Assembly: GCA_019752115.1 (NCBI GenBank)
Contig: JAIEMN010000030.1
Location: forward strand, 1-61,345
Source of the DNA: Gemmatimonadaceae bacterium
Lineage (GTDB): Bacteria; Gemmatimonadota; Gemmatimonadetes; Gemmatimonadales; Gemmatimonadaceae
Direction: 5' to 3'
DNA: 61,345 nucleotides
The notes under the pieces were generated by a model that worked only from the letters and a program-made list of their open reading frames with translations, made no database searches and was not told the DNA's origin. Within the stretch, counting starts at the first letter, position 1. Each line of letters opens with the position of its first letter. The position numbers and the translations under genes are program-made. Below, in pieces: positions 9,433-17,387 of this stretch.

Positions 9433-10493
9433 TGCGTACGCCGATGCCTCGTGTTACCTCGACCCCGGTTCGTGTGGCAGTGCTCGCGCTCGCCACCGGT
9501 TCACTCATCGCCTGCGGCGCCACGAAAGACGCGCCACGCACGGTGGCGCCGGTGGTCACCGCCGGCACGCCGCTCACCCTGCGTGACACCACCATCACCG
9601 CCACCTTCGATGCGAGCGGTGTCGCCGAGCCGATGCAGCAGGCCACGGTGAGCACCAAACTCATGGGCACGGTGACCGCCGTGCGCGTGCACGAAGGTGA
9701 CCTGGTGAGCGCCGGTCAGACGCTCGTCGAGATCGACGCCCGCGATCTCGCCGCCAAGGCCAATCAGGTGGCGGCGTCCATCGCCGACGCCGAAGCGATG
9801 CAGAAGGAGGCCGCCACCCACGCATCGCGCTTCCGGGCACTCTACGCCGACAGCGCCGCCACCAAGGCCCAATTCGACGCCGCCGAGACCGGTCTGGCGC
9901 GCGCCGAGGCGGGCGTGCGCGCAGCCAAGGCGGGAGCGGCGGAATTCGAGGCCATGCGCAGCTATGCGACGGTGCGCGCCCCGTTCGCAGGACAGGTGAC
10001 CATGCGCCTGGCCGATCCGGGGACATTCGCGGCGCCCGGCGCCCCGTTGGTGACGATCCAGGACGACGCCTCGCTGCGCCTGAGCGTCTCCGCCCCCGCC
10101 GATGCGGCCAAGGGCCTCACGCGCGGACGCCAGCTCCGCGCAACCATCGATGGCACGGAGGTCACCGCCACCGTGGAAGGCGTGGTGCCGGCGGGCGCCG
10201 GGAACCTGTTCACCGTGAACGCCACCGTCGCCAATCCCAAGCACAGCTATCGCGCCGGCAGCGCCGCCGTGGTGCACCTGCCGCTCGGCAGCAAGACCGG
10301 GCTGATGGTCCCGACGACCGCGCTCGTGCGCGACGGCGATCTCGTGGGCGTCATCGTGCGCAAGAATGGCACGGATGATCGCCGCTGGGTGCGGATCGGC
10401 GTGACGACGGCGACGCACGCCGAGGTCCTCAGCGGCCTCGCGGCGGGTGATGTGATCGTGGTGCCGGCGAGCGCGAAGCAGCCCGGAGCCTGA
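9432..10493 (+). CDS. RND efflux periplasmic adaptor (HlyD/AcrA-type) lipoprotein
   Basis: 353 residues. The N-terminus carries a lipobox (SLIACG, Cys near residue 33), so inner-membrane lipid anchoring is predicted, as in AcrA. Following are the barrel-sandwich half motif (KLMGTVTAVRVHEGDLVSAG), a short alpha-helical hairpin, the returning lipoyl half (YATVRAPFAGQVTMRLADPG) and a beta-barrel domain. It links the RND pump to the TolC-like channel. It overlaps the TolC-like gene by one base and is followed after 2 bases by the pump gene. Confidence 0.92.
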   Translation: MRTPMPRVTSTPVRVAVLALATGSLIACGATKDAPRTVAPVVTAGTPLTLRDTTITATFDASGVAEPMQQATVSTKLMGTVTAVRVHEGDLVSAGQTLVEIDARDLAAKANQVAASIADAEAMQKEAATHASRFRALYADSAATKAQFDAAETGLARAEAGVRAAKAGAAEFEAMRSYATVRAPFAGQVTMRLADPGTFAAPGAPLVTIQDDASLRLSVSAPADAAKGLTRGRQLRATIDGTEVTATVEGVVPAGAGNLFTVNATVANPKHSYRAGSAAVVHLPLGSKTGLMVPTTALVRDGDLVGVIVRKNGTDDRRWVRIGVTTATHAEVLSGLAAGDVIVVPASAKQPGA

Positions 10494-10495
10494 TC

Positions 10496-13400
10496 ATGTC
10501 CGAGCACAAGCCCTCCTGGGGCATCTCCGGGCGCGTGGCGCGCGCCTTCCTCAACTCCAAGCTCACGCCGCTCGTCACCGTCGCGTCGCTCGCCGTGGGT
10601 CTCCTCGGCATCATGGCGACGCCGCGGGAAGAGGAGCCGCAGATCTCGGTACCGATGATCGACGTGATCGTCGCCATGCCGGGCGCATCGCCGGCGGAAG
10701 CCGAGAACCTGCTGGCGCGCCCGGTAGAGCAGCGCATGCTCGAACTGCCCGGCGTGGACCACGTGTACACGATGAGCGGCGACGGCTACGCCATGGTCAC
10801 GGTGCGCTTCAAGGTCGGTGAGGACCAGGAGCGTAGCGTCACCCGCGTGCAGAGCAAGCTCGCCGGCGCGATGGACCAGGCGCCGGCCGGGGTGATCGGC
10901 CCGGTGGTCAAGGCACATTCGATCGACGACGTGCCGGTGCTGGCGCTCACGCTCCACGCCAAGGACACGGACGCGAATATGCTCCGCCAGCTCGCCGTGC
11001 ATCTCGAGGACGAGATCCGCACGGTGCCCGAGGTGGCGGAGACGTTCGTGACCGGCGGTTCACCGCGGCAGATCCGCGTCACGCTCGATGCGGCGCGCCT
11101 CGCGGCGAGCGGCGTCACGCCCGGTGAAGTGGCGATGGCGCTCAAAGGGGCCAATGCACGGCTGCTGGCCGGTGAGCTCACGCAGCAGAACCAGACCGTG
11201 CAGATCGGCGTGGGCGCACCGCTCACGAACGCCCGCGAGGTGGGCAGCGTGGTGGTGGGCGTACGCCGCGGCTCGCCGGTGTATCTGCGCGGCGTGGCCG
11301 ACGTGCGCGACGAGTATGGCGATGTGACCAGCTACGTGTCGCATCGCGCCGGCACCGGCGCGTCCGAACAGGCGGTCACGATTGCGGTCGCCAAGCGGAA
11401 GGGCGCCAACGCCACCGTGGTCACCCACGCCGTGCTCGAGCGCGTGAACGAGGCCAAGGGCGCCCTGCTGCCAGCGAGCGTGCAGCTCGACGTCACACGC
11501 GACTACGGCGAGACGGCCGGCGAAAAGGCGCGGGAGCTCATCCTGCACCTGTTCATCGCCACGATCAGCGTCACCGTGCTCATCGGGATCTTCCTGGGGT
11601 GGCGCGAAGCGCTCGTGGTGCTGGTAGCCGTGCCGGTCACGCTCGCGCTCACGCTGTTCGTGTACTACGCGCTCGGCTACACGCTCAACCGCATCACGCT
11701 CTTTGCGCTGATCTTCTCGATCGGCATTCTGGTGGACGATGCGATCGTGGTGGTGGAGAACATCTACCGCCACCTGAGCATGGGGAACCGGCCGGCCGAG
11801 ATCGCGGCGATCGACGCCGTGGACGAAGTGGGCAACCCGACCATTCTGGCCACGTTCACCGTGATCGCGGCCATCGTGCCGATGGCGTTTGTGAGTGGGC
11901 TCATGGGCCCCTACATGCGACCCATCCCGGTGGGCGCGTCGGTCGCCATGCTGGCGTCGCTCGCCGTCGCGTTCATCGTAACGCCATATCTGGCCTATCG
12001 CCTGCTCAAGGGGCATGTCGGCGCACCGCACGGCTCCATTCAGCATCCGCCCGAGGAGGGAAGCCCGCTCGACACGCGCTATCACCGCCTCATGCGCCCG
12101 CTCATCGAACAGAAGGGCACGCGGTACACGTTCTACGGCGTCGTCGTGGCGCTTCTGGTGGGGAGCGTGAGCCTGATCGGCTTCAAGGCAGTGCAGGTCA
12201 AGATGCTCCCGTTCGACAACAAGAGTGAGTTCCAGGTGGTCCTCGACTTCCCGGAAGGCACGGCCCTCGAAACGTCGAACCGCGCGGCGCAGGAGATCGC
12301 GGCGTATCTCGGCACGGTGCCGGAGGTCGTGAGCACGCAGGTGTATGCCGGTACTGCCGCCCCGTTCAACTTCAACGGGCTCGTGCGCCACTACTTCATG
12401 CGCAGCGGCGCGCACGTGGCCGATGTGCAGGTGAACCTCAAGCCCAAGGGGGAGCGCGACCGGCAGAGCCACGCCATTGCCGTGGCCGTACGACCGGGCG
12501 TGGACTCCATCGCTCGCCTCTTCAAGGCCTCGGCCAAGGTGGCCGAAATTCCACCGGGGCCGCCGGTGCTCTCCACGCTCGTGGCCGAGGTGTACGCCGC
12601 GAACGACTCGGCGCGGCTCGCCGCCGCGGCGGCGGTGAAGCAGGTGTTCGAAAGCACGCCAGGCGTGGTGGACGTGGACTGGACCGTCGAGGCGCCGCAG
12701 CAGAAGCGGAGCTTCCATGTGGACCGCGTGCGCGCCGCCGAAAGTGGCGCGAACGTCGAGCAGATCACGCAGACGCTGTACCTGGCGCTGTCGGGCGCGC
12801 CGGCGGGCTTGGCGAGTTCACCGACGGCGCTCGAAGGCGTGGCGATCGTGCCGCGGCTGCCCATCGAACAGCGCTCGAGTGTGGAGGCGCTGCTCGCGCT
12901 CCCCATCGCCACGATGCAGGGGCCGCAGCCACTCGGCCGCTTCGTGACCGTGACCGATGGCGTGCGCGATGGCAGCCGCATTCGCAAGGATTTGCGCCCG
13001 GCGATCTACGTGACCGGTGACGTGGCGCGGGAGATCGAAAGCCCGGTGTATGCCATTCTCGACATGAACCGCCGCATCGGGGCCATTCAGGTGAACGGCG
13101 CCTCGGTGGGCATCTACAACGCGGTGCAGCCCGCGTCGCTGCGCGAAACGGCTATCAAGTGGGATGGCGAATGGCAGGTCACGATCGAGGTGTTCCGCGA
13201 TCTCGGGCTCGCCTTCGCCATCGTGCTGGTGCTGATCTACGTGCTGGTGGTGGGGTGGTTCCAGAGCTTCACGATTCCGCTGGTGATCATGGCGCCCATT
13301 CCGCTCACGCTCATCGGCATTCTGCCGGGCCACGCCATCGGCGGCGCCTTCTTCACGGCGACGAGCATGATCGGCATGATCGCGCTGGCCGGCATCATCG

Positions 13401-13705
13401 TGCGCAACTCGATCCTGCTGGTGGACTTTATCCAGCTCGAGGAGGCGCGCGGGCGCTCGCTGGTGGACGCCGTGCTGGAAGCCGGCGCGGTGCGCTTCCG
13501 CCCCATCGCTCTCACGGCGGCGGCCGTGGTGGTGGGCGGGTTGGTGATGGTGCTCGACCCGATCTTCCAGGGCCTGGCGGTGGCCCTCATGAGCGGCGCC
13601 GTGGTGGCGACGCTCCTCACGATGGTGGTGGTGCCGCTGCTCTACTGGGAGCTGCGCAAGAACGCACCGGCCACTGCGCTTCCGGAGACCTCCCATGTGT
13701 CCTGA
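10496..13705 (+). CDS. RND-family efflux pump permease (AcrB-like)
   Basis: 1069 residues, normal for an RND permease. TM1 is near residues 22-40, followed by a large periplasmic loop, then a helical bundle containing SIGILVDDAIVVVENI with the paired Asp of the proton relay in TM4, and a second half with the matching layout (EVFRDLGLAFAIVLVLIYVL, GIIVRNSILLVDFIQLEEA). The TM4 signature is the HAE-like DD form, not the heavy-metal type, so organic or amphiphilic substrates or a divergent clade are as likely as metals. A His at the lipid-facing N-terminal region and a link to DUF2892 and thioredoxin genes are unusual. Its end overlaps DUF2892. Confidence 0.93.
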   Translation: MSEHKPSWGISGRVARAFLNSKLTPLVTVASLAVGLLGIMATPREEEPQISVPMIDVIVAMPGASPAEAENLLARPVEQRMLELPGVDHVYTMSGDGYAMVTVRFKVGEDQERSVTRVQSKLAGAMDQAPAGVIGPVVKAHSIDDVPVLALTLHAKDTDANMLRQLAVHLEDEIRTVPEVAETFVTGGSPRQIRVTLDAARLAASGVTPGEVAMALKGANARLLAGELTQQNQTVQIGVGAPLTNAREVGSVVVGVRRGSPVYLRGVADVRDEYGDVTSYVSHRAGTGASEQAVTIAVAKRKGANATVVTHAVLERVNEAKGALLPASVQLDVTRDYGETAGEKARELILHLFIATISVTVLIGIFLGWREALVVLVAVPVTLALTLFVYYALGYTLNRITLFALIFSIGILVDDAIVVVENIYRHLSMGNRPAEIAAIDAVDEVGNPTILATFTVIAAIVPMAFVSGLMGPYMRPIPVGASVAMLASLAVAFIVTPYLAYRLLKGHVGAPHGSIQHPPEEGSPLDTRYHRLMRPLIEQKGTRYTFYGVVVALLVGSVSLIGFKAVQVKMLPFDNKSEFQVVLDFPEGTALETSNRAAQEIAAYLGTVPEVVSTQVYAGTAAPFNFNGLVRHYFMRSGAHVADVQVNLKPKGERDRQSHAIAVAVRPGVDSIARLFKASAKVAEIPPGPPVLSTLVAEVYAANDSARLAAAAAVKQVFESTPGVVDVDWTVEAPQQKRSFHVDRVRAAESGANVEQITQTLYLALSGAPAGLASSPTALEGVAIVPRLPIEQRSSVEALLALPIATMQGPQPLGRFVTVTDGVRDGSRIRKDLRPAIYVTGDVAREIESPVYAILDMNRRIGAIQVNGASVGIYNAVQPASLRETAIKWDGEWQVTIEVFRDLGLAFAIVLVLIYVLVVGWFQSFTIPLVIMAPIPLTLIGILPGHAIGGAFFTATSMIGMIALAGIIVRNSILLVDFIQLEEARGRSLVDAVLEAGAVRFRPIALTAAAVVVGGLVMVLDPIFQGLAVALMSGAVVATLLTMVVVPLLYWELRKNAPATALPETSHVS

Positions 13706-13910
13706 CGGCATCATTCGCCGCTTTGCCGGCGTCTTCATTCTGCTCTCGGTGCTCCTCGGCACCTTCGTCTCGCCGCTTTGGTATTACTTCACAGCGTTCG
13801 TGGGCCTCAATCTCCTGCAGTCGAGCTTCACGAACTTCTGTCCGCTCGAAAAGATCCTCGGCGCGGCGCGCCTGTTCGGCTGCCGCGTCGGCTCCTCCGC
13901 CAGTCGCTGA
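13695..13910 (+). CDS. DUF2892 small inner-membrane protein
   Basis: 71 residues starting inside the end of the pump gene (11-base overlap). Pattern: MCPDGIIRRFAGVFILLS, a second hydrophobic helix with SPLWYYFTAFVGLNLLQSS, then FTNFCPLEKILGAARLFGC. These two helices and the FCP motif are the DUF2892 signature also found fused to rhodanese in YgaP. DUF2892 genes often accompany sulfur-trafficking, thioredoxin and efflux genes. Its place in this operon suggests a redox or reactive-sulfur role; that is inference. Confidence 0.85.
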   Translation: MCPDGIIRRFAGVFILLSVLLGTFVSPLWYYFTAFVGLNLLQSSFTNFCPLEKILGAARLFGCRVGSSASR

Positions 13911-13918
13911 GTGTGTTC

Positions 13919-14374
13919 ATGACCACCACTGCTTCGAAGTCCGCCGTGCTTCCCTGCCCCGCCTGCGGGAAGCTCAATCGCGTCGACCTGAGCAAGGCCA
14001 CCGCCCCCGGTGCCGCGGGCGCCACCTGCGGCACCTGTAAGGCGCCGCTGGTGCTCGACGCGCCGGTGACGCTCACCGACGCGAACTTCGATACCGTGGT
14101 GGGCAAGAGCACCGTGCCGGTGATGATCGACTTCTACGCCGACTGGTGCGGTCCCTGCAAGATGATGGCGCCGGTCTTTGCCGACTTCGCCCGGCGCCAG
14201 CGCGGGCAGGTTCTGGTGGCGAAGGTGGACACGGATGCCAACCCGAACGTGTCCATGCGCTTCGACATTCGGAGCATTCCCACCCTCACCGTCATGCACG
14301 GGGGCCGCGAGGTGCAGCGGCAGGTGGGCGCGGTGCCGATGGCGGCGTTGGAGCGAATGGTGGCTGGCCTCTAG
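13919..14374 (+). CDS. trxC: Thioredoxin 2 (zinc-ribbon thioredoxin)
   Basis: 151 residues from ATG 13919, eight bases after DUF2892. The N-terminal zinc ribbon has CPACGKLNRVD and CGTCKAPL (two Cys pairs), followed by a thioredoxin fold with active site ADWCGPCKMMAP, the cis-Pro loop IRSIPTLTVMHGG and the C-terminal helix. This architecture defines TrxC/Trx2. It reduces disulfides in the cytoplasm; as the last gene of the efflux operon it may serve redox repair during the stress the pump answers. It overlaps the convergent ArsR gene by four bases. Confidence 0.92.
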   Translation: MTTTASKSAVLPCPACGKLNRVDLSKATAPGAAGATCGTCKAPLVLDAPVTLTDANFDTVVGKSTVPVMIDFYADWCGPCKMMAPVFADFARRQRGQVLVAKVDTDANPNVSMRFDIRSIPTLTVMHGGREVQRQVGAVPMAALERMVAGL

Positions 14375-14703
14375 CGACCAGCTACGATCTTCTTGCGCTC
14401 GTTGAGTTCGGAGTCGAGCCGCCCGCACACCAGCTCACACAGCTTGAGCACATCCTTGTCAGCTAGCTCATAGCGCACGTACACGCCGTCCCGTTCCCGC
14501 GCCACCAGCCCGTTCGCAAAGAGCGTGGCGAGGTGGCGCGAGACGTTCGCCTGCCCCATCTGGGTGGCTTCGACGAGTTCGTTCACCGTGCGCGGGCCGT
14601 TGCGGAGCTCCTGCAGGAGGCTGAGGCGGGCGCGATCACCCAGCGCCTTGAAGCGGTCGGCGACCAGCTCCAACAGCTCGGGACTCATCTTCTTGGCGGC
14701 CAT
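14371..14703 (-). CDS. ArsR-family winged-helix repressor
   Basis: 110 residues from the ATG at 14703, preceded by GGAG eight bases upstream (minus strand). Contains the ArsR winged helix: FKALGDRARLSLLQELRNGP, recognition region TQMGQANVSRHLATL, wing RERDGVYVRYELAD. There is no alpha-3 CxCxxC arsenic site; two Cys occur near the C-terminus (KLCELVCGRL), which in some ArsR proteins sense oxidants, sulfide or metals. Convergent with, and touching, the efflux operon, which makes it a candidate local regulator of that operon and of itself. Confidence 0.88.
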   Translation of the reverse strand: MAAKKMSPELLELVADRFKALGDRARLSLLQELRNGPRTVNELVEATQMGQANVSRHLATLFANGLVARERDGVYVRYELADKDVLKLCELVCGRLDSELNERKKIVAGR

Positions 14704-14720
14704 GCGGGCTCCGAGTGGAG

Positions 14721-14744
14721 ATTCACACTTACGTACATGTGAAT
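14721..14744. promoter_or_regulatory. Inverted repeat ATTCACA-N10-TGTGAAT upstream of ArsR gene (operator)
   Basis: Exact 7-bp arms at 14721-14727 and 14738-14744, starting 17 bases before the ATG of the ArsR gene and overlapping a TATATT element. A 24-bp dyad of this form is typical for ArsR/SmtB repressors and suggests autoregulation. I found no second copy upstream of the efflux operon. Confidence 0.6.
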
Positions 14745-14761
14745 ATAAAGGCAGAAGCTTC

Positions 14762-14876
14762 AACGGCGGAAGCCTATACATCGGAAGCCTGCACAACGGG
14801 AGCTGGACATCGGGAACCGCGGTTCTCGTCGTCCAGCTCCCGTTGTGCAGGCTTCCGATGTACAGGCTTCCGCCGT
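14762..14876. repeat. Near-perfect 46-bp-arm palindrome made of a degenerate 15-mer
   Basis: Arms 14762-14808 and 14831-14876 pair with one mismatch over 46 positions; the 22-base loop itself holds the palindrome GAACCGCGGTTC. Each arm is a tandem of degenerate units of about 15 bases (CGGAAGCCTATACAT, CGGAAGCCTGCACAA, CGGGAGCTGGACAT). It lies between the OsmC stop (14887) and the ArsR start, so it could terminate the OsmC transcript, but it also resembles a genome-wide repeat family. Confidence 0.85.
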
Positions 14877-14886
14877 GCCCCGCTGT

Positions 14887-15321
14887 TTACGCGCCGAGGG
14901 TCGCCGTCATCGTGATCTCCGCGTTGAGCACGCGGCTCACCGGGCACCCCGCCTTCGCGTTGCCGGCCAGCTCCTGGAACTTCTCTTCCGTGATCCCGGG
15001 CACCACGGCGTTCACCGTGAGGTGGATCTTCGTGATCGTGAAGCCGGCGTCCGTCTTTTCCATCGTCAGCGCGGCGTTCGTGGTGATCGACGTCGGCGTG
15101 AAGTTGTTGTTCGTCAGCTGACCCGAGAACGCCATAGAGAAGCAGCCGGCGTGCGCGGCGGCGATGAGCTCTTCGGGGTTCGTGCCCGCCAGGCCGTCTT
15201 CGTTCTCGAAGCGGAGCTTGAACGAGTACGGGGTGTTGTTGAGGACCGTGCTCGGCGTCGTGAGCGTGCCGTTGCCTTCGCGAATCGTGCCGTTCCAGAC
15301 GGCCGAACCGTTGCGGATCAT
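14887..15321 (-). CDS. OsmC-family peroxiredoxin
   Basis: 144 residues from the ATG at 15321 (MIRNGSAVWNGTIREGNGTL). The frame stays open far upstream but without family similarity, so this start is chosen. Both catalytic Cys contexts of OsmC are present: AAAHAGCFSMAFS near residue 56 and AKAGCPVSRVLNAEI near residue 125. OsmC enzymes reduce organic hydroperoxides in the cytoplasm using thiol donors. Single-gene unit, divergent from the amidohydrolase gene with a 159-bp gap. Confidence 0.92.
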   Translation of the reverse strand: MIRNGSAVWNGTIREGNGTLTTPSTVLNNTPYSFKLRFENEDGLAGTNPEELIAAAHAGCFSMAFSGQLTNNNFTPTSITTNAALTMEKTDAGFTITKIHLTVNAVVPGITEEKFQELAGNAKAGCPVSRVLNAEITMTATLGA

Positions 15322-15480
15322 GCGGGAAGTCCAGGGAGAGTGATGAGGCGTGCCGGTCACCCGACCGGCCCTCCGAACGATAGCACCCCGGCGGTCCCAT
15401 GGGGACGGCGGTACGCCCGATTTGCCTTGCGCCCCGGCGCGGCGACCGGTCATTTCCCGCTGTCCTCTTTCCCTCTGCCG

Positions 15481-16755
15481 ATGCGCCTGCTCGTCCCTGC
15501 TCTCGCCCTGCTGCCGCTCCTTCCGGCGGCCCCCCTGCCTGCGCAATCGCCCGCCCCGGCGTCGCGCCCCACCGTCATCCGCGCGGCCCGCATTCTCGAC
15601 GGCACCGGGGCGGTCCTCACCAACCGCGACATTGTCGTGTCCGGCGGGCGCATCCAGGCCATCAAGCCGTCCGCCGGCCCACTCCCCGCGGGCGGGATCG
15701 ACGTGGGGCCGCGCACGCTGCTCCCCGGCATGATCGACACCCACGTGCACCTCGGCTGGTACCTCAACACCCAGGAGCGCCTGCACCAGGATGGCGATGG
15801 CGACACACCCGGTGTGAGCGCGCTCGCGCATGCCGGCAACGCGTGGGCGACCCTGCACGCCGGCTTTACGACCGTGCAGAGCATCGGCGAGGCCGACAAC
15901 GCACCGCTGCGCGATGCGATCAATCGCGGCGTGCTGCCGGGCCCGCGCGTGCTCACCTCGCTGGGGTCGCTCAACGAACGCACCAAGGGCGGATCGCCCG
16001 ACTCCCTCCGCGCGGCGGTGCGGCGCTTCAAGCAGGCCGGCGCCGACGTGATCAAGATCTTCGCCTCCAAGTCCATCCGCGACGGCGGTGAGGCCACTAT
16101 GACCCCCGAGCAGCTCACCGCCGCCTGCGGCGAAGCGAAGGCGCTGGGGCTGCGCTCGGTGGTGCACGCGCACTCCGCCGAGGCGGTGCAGCGCGCCGCG
16201 AACGCGGGGTGCACGCAGGTGGAACATGGTGTCTTTGCCGATGACGCCACGCGCGCCGCGCTCGTGAAGAACGGCACCTGGTTTGATCCGCAATGCGGCT
16301 TGGTGTTCCACAACTACCTCGATCACAAGCCGTGGTTCGATGGCATCGGCAACTATAACGCGGTGGGTTTTGCCTCCATGGAGAAGGCCATCCCGCTCGC
16401 CGAAGCCGGCATTGGCGCGGCGTCGCGGACCAAGGGGCTCAAGCTGGTTTTCGGGACCGATGCCGTGGCGGGCGCGCACGGGCGCAACGCCGAAGAGCTG
16501 GTGTGCCGCGTGCGACGGGGTGGACAGAATGCGATGGACGCTATCGTGAGCGCCACGAGCCGCGCCGCTGAGTCCATGAACCTCGGCAAGGACGTCGGTC
16601 GCATTGCGACCGGCTACGCGGCCGACCTCATCGCCACCGACGGCGATCCGAGCCGGGAGATCGAGGCCACCCTGCGCGTGTCCTTCGTGATGAAGGGCGG
16701 CACGGTGTATCGCAACGATGGCGTCGCGATGCCACGCACGGGGCGCAAGCCGTGA
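15481..16755 (+). CDS. Secreted metal-dependent amidohydrolase
   Basis: 424 residues with a signal peptide (MRLLVPALALLPLLPAAP, cleavage after AQS). Amidohydrolase features: the N-terminal composite domain (RAARILDGTGAVLTNRDIVV), first metal motif GMIDTHVHLG, carboxylated-Lys region ADVIKIFASKS, metal His in VVHAHSAEAV and VEHGVF, the catalytic Asp in VFGTDAVAGAHG, and the GRIATGYAADLIATDGDP end. It resembles prolidase or imidazolonepropionase-like Xaa-Pro hydrolases of secreted peptidolytic bacteria. The last four bases overlap the GTG start of the next gene. Confidence 0.9.
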   Translation: MRLLVPALALLPLLPAAPLPAQSPAPASRPTVIRAARILDGTGAVLTNRDIVVSGGRIQAIKPSAGPLPAGGIDVGPRTLLPGMIDTHVHLGWYLNTQERLHQDGDGDTPGVSALAHAGNAWATLHAGFTTVQSIGEADNAPLRDAINRGVLPGPRVLTSLGSLNERTKGGSPDSLRAAVRRFKQAGADVIKIFASKSIRDGGEATMTPEQLTAACGEAKALGLRSVVHAHSAEAVQRAANAGCTQVEHGVFADDATRAALVKNGTWFDPQCGLVFHNYLDHKPWFDGIGNYNAVGFASMEKAIPLAEAGIGAASRTKGLKLVFGTDAVAGAHGRNAEELVCRVRRGGQNAMDAIVSATSRAAESMNLGKDVGRIATGYAADLIATDGDPSREIEATLRVSFVMKGGTVYRNDGVAMPRTGRKP

Positions 16756-17387
16756 GCGCGCCGCAGAAAGGGCGTCGCGAGTTCCTCAAGACCGCCGGCG
16801 TCCTCACCGTCGGGGCGGCGGCCGTTGGCAGCGCGACCGCGTGTCATGTCGCAGACCCGAAGACGGCCGAGGTCGAGGACACCAACGTCCGTGTCCTCGG
16901 TTTCGATCGCGCCTTGCTCGACGCCGTCGCCACGGCGGTGCTGCCGGAGTCCCTTGGCGTCACCGGCATCACGGGGGCGACGGATCGCTTCGTGGCGTGG
17001 GTCGATGGCTACGATCCCGTCGCGGAGGAGATGCACGGCTACGGCTACAGCGACATCCGCTACCTCCCCGCCGATCCGGCGCCGGCGTGGCGCGCGCAGC
17101 TCACCGGGCTCGACGTGCTCGCGCGGCGCACGCATCACCAGCGCTTCGTGCAGCTCTCCGTGGAGGCGCGGCGCGAGGTGATTGCCGCGGCGCTGCGCGA
17201 CGCGAATGGCGAGCGTCTCCCCAATCCGCTCGGCGCCCGCCACGTGGTGCTCGCGCTGCTGGCGCACTGGGCCGCGAGCCCGGATGCGTGGAACCGCGCG
17301 CTCGGCGTGCAGGTGTCGCCCAACAGCTGCCGCAAGCTGGACGAGGCGCCGCGCAAGCCACTCCCCATCGCGGGGGCCACCGCATGA
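16752..17387 (+). CDS. Tat-exported gluconate-2-dehydrogenase-subunit-3-like small subunit
   Basis: 211 residues from GTG 16752 (GTGA overlap with the amidohydrolase). The N-terminus KGRREFLKTAGVLTVGAAA is a twin-arginine signal ending near a possible lipobox (SATACH). The body matches the gluconate 2-dehydrogenase subunit 3 family: FDRALLDAVATAVLPESLGVTG, then a helical domain ending with the segment PNSCRKLDEAP. In this family the small subunit pairs with a GMC flavoprotein and carries it through the Tat pathway. It overlaps the next gene by four bases (ATGA). Confidence 0.88.
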   Translation: MSAPQKGRREFLKTAGVLTVGAAAVGSATACHVADPKTAEVEDTNVRVLGFDRALLDAVATAVLPESLGVTGITGATDRFVAWVDGYDPVAEEMHGYGYSDIRYLPADPAPAWRAQLTGLDVLARRTHHQRFVQLSVEARREVIAAALRDANGERLPNPLGARHVVLALLAHWAASPDAWNRALGVQVSPNSCRKLDEAPRKPLPIAGATA

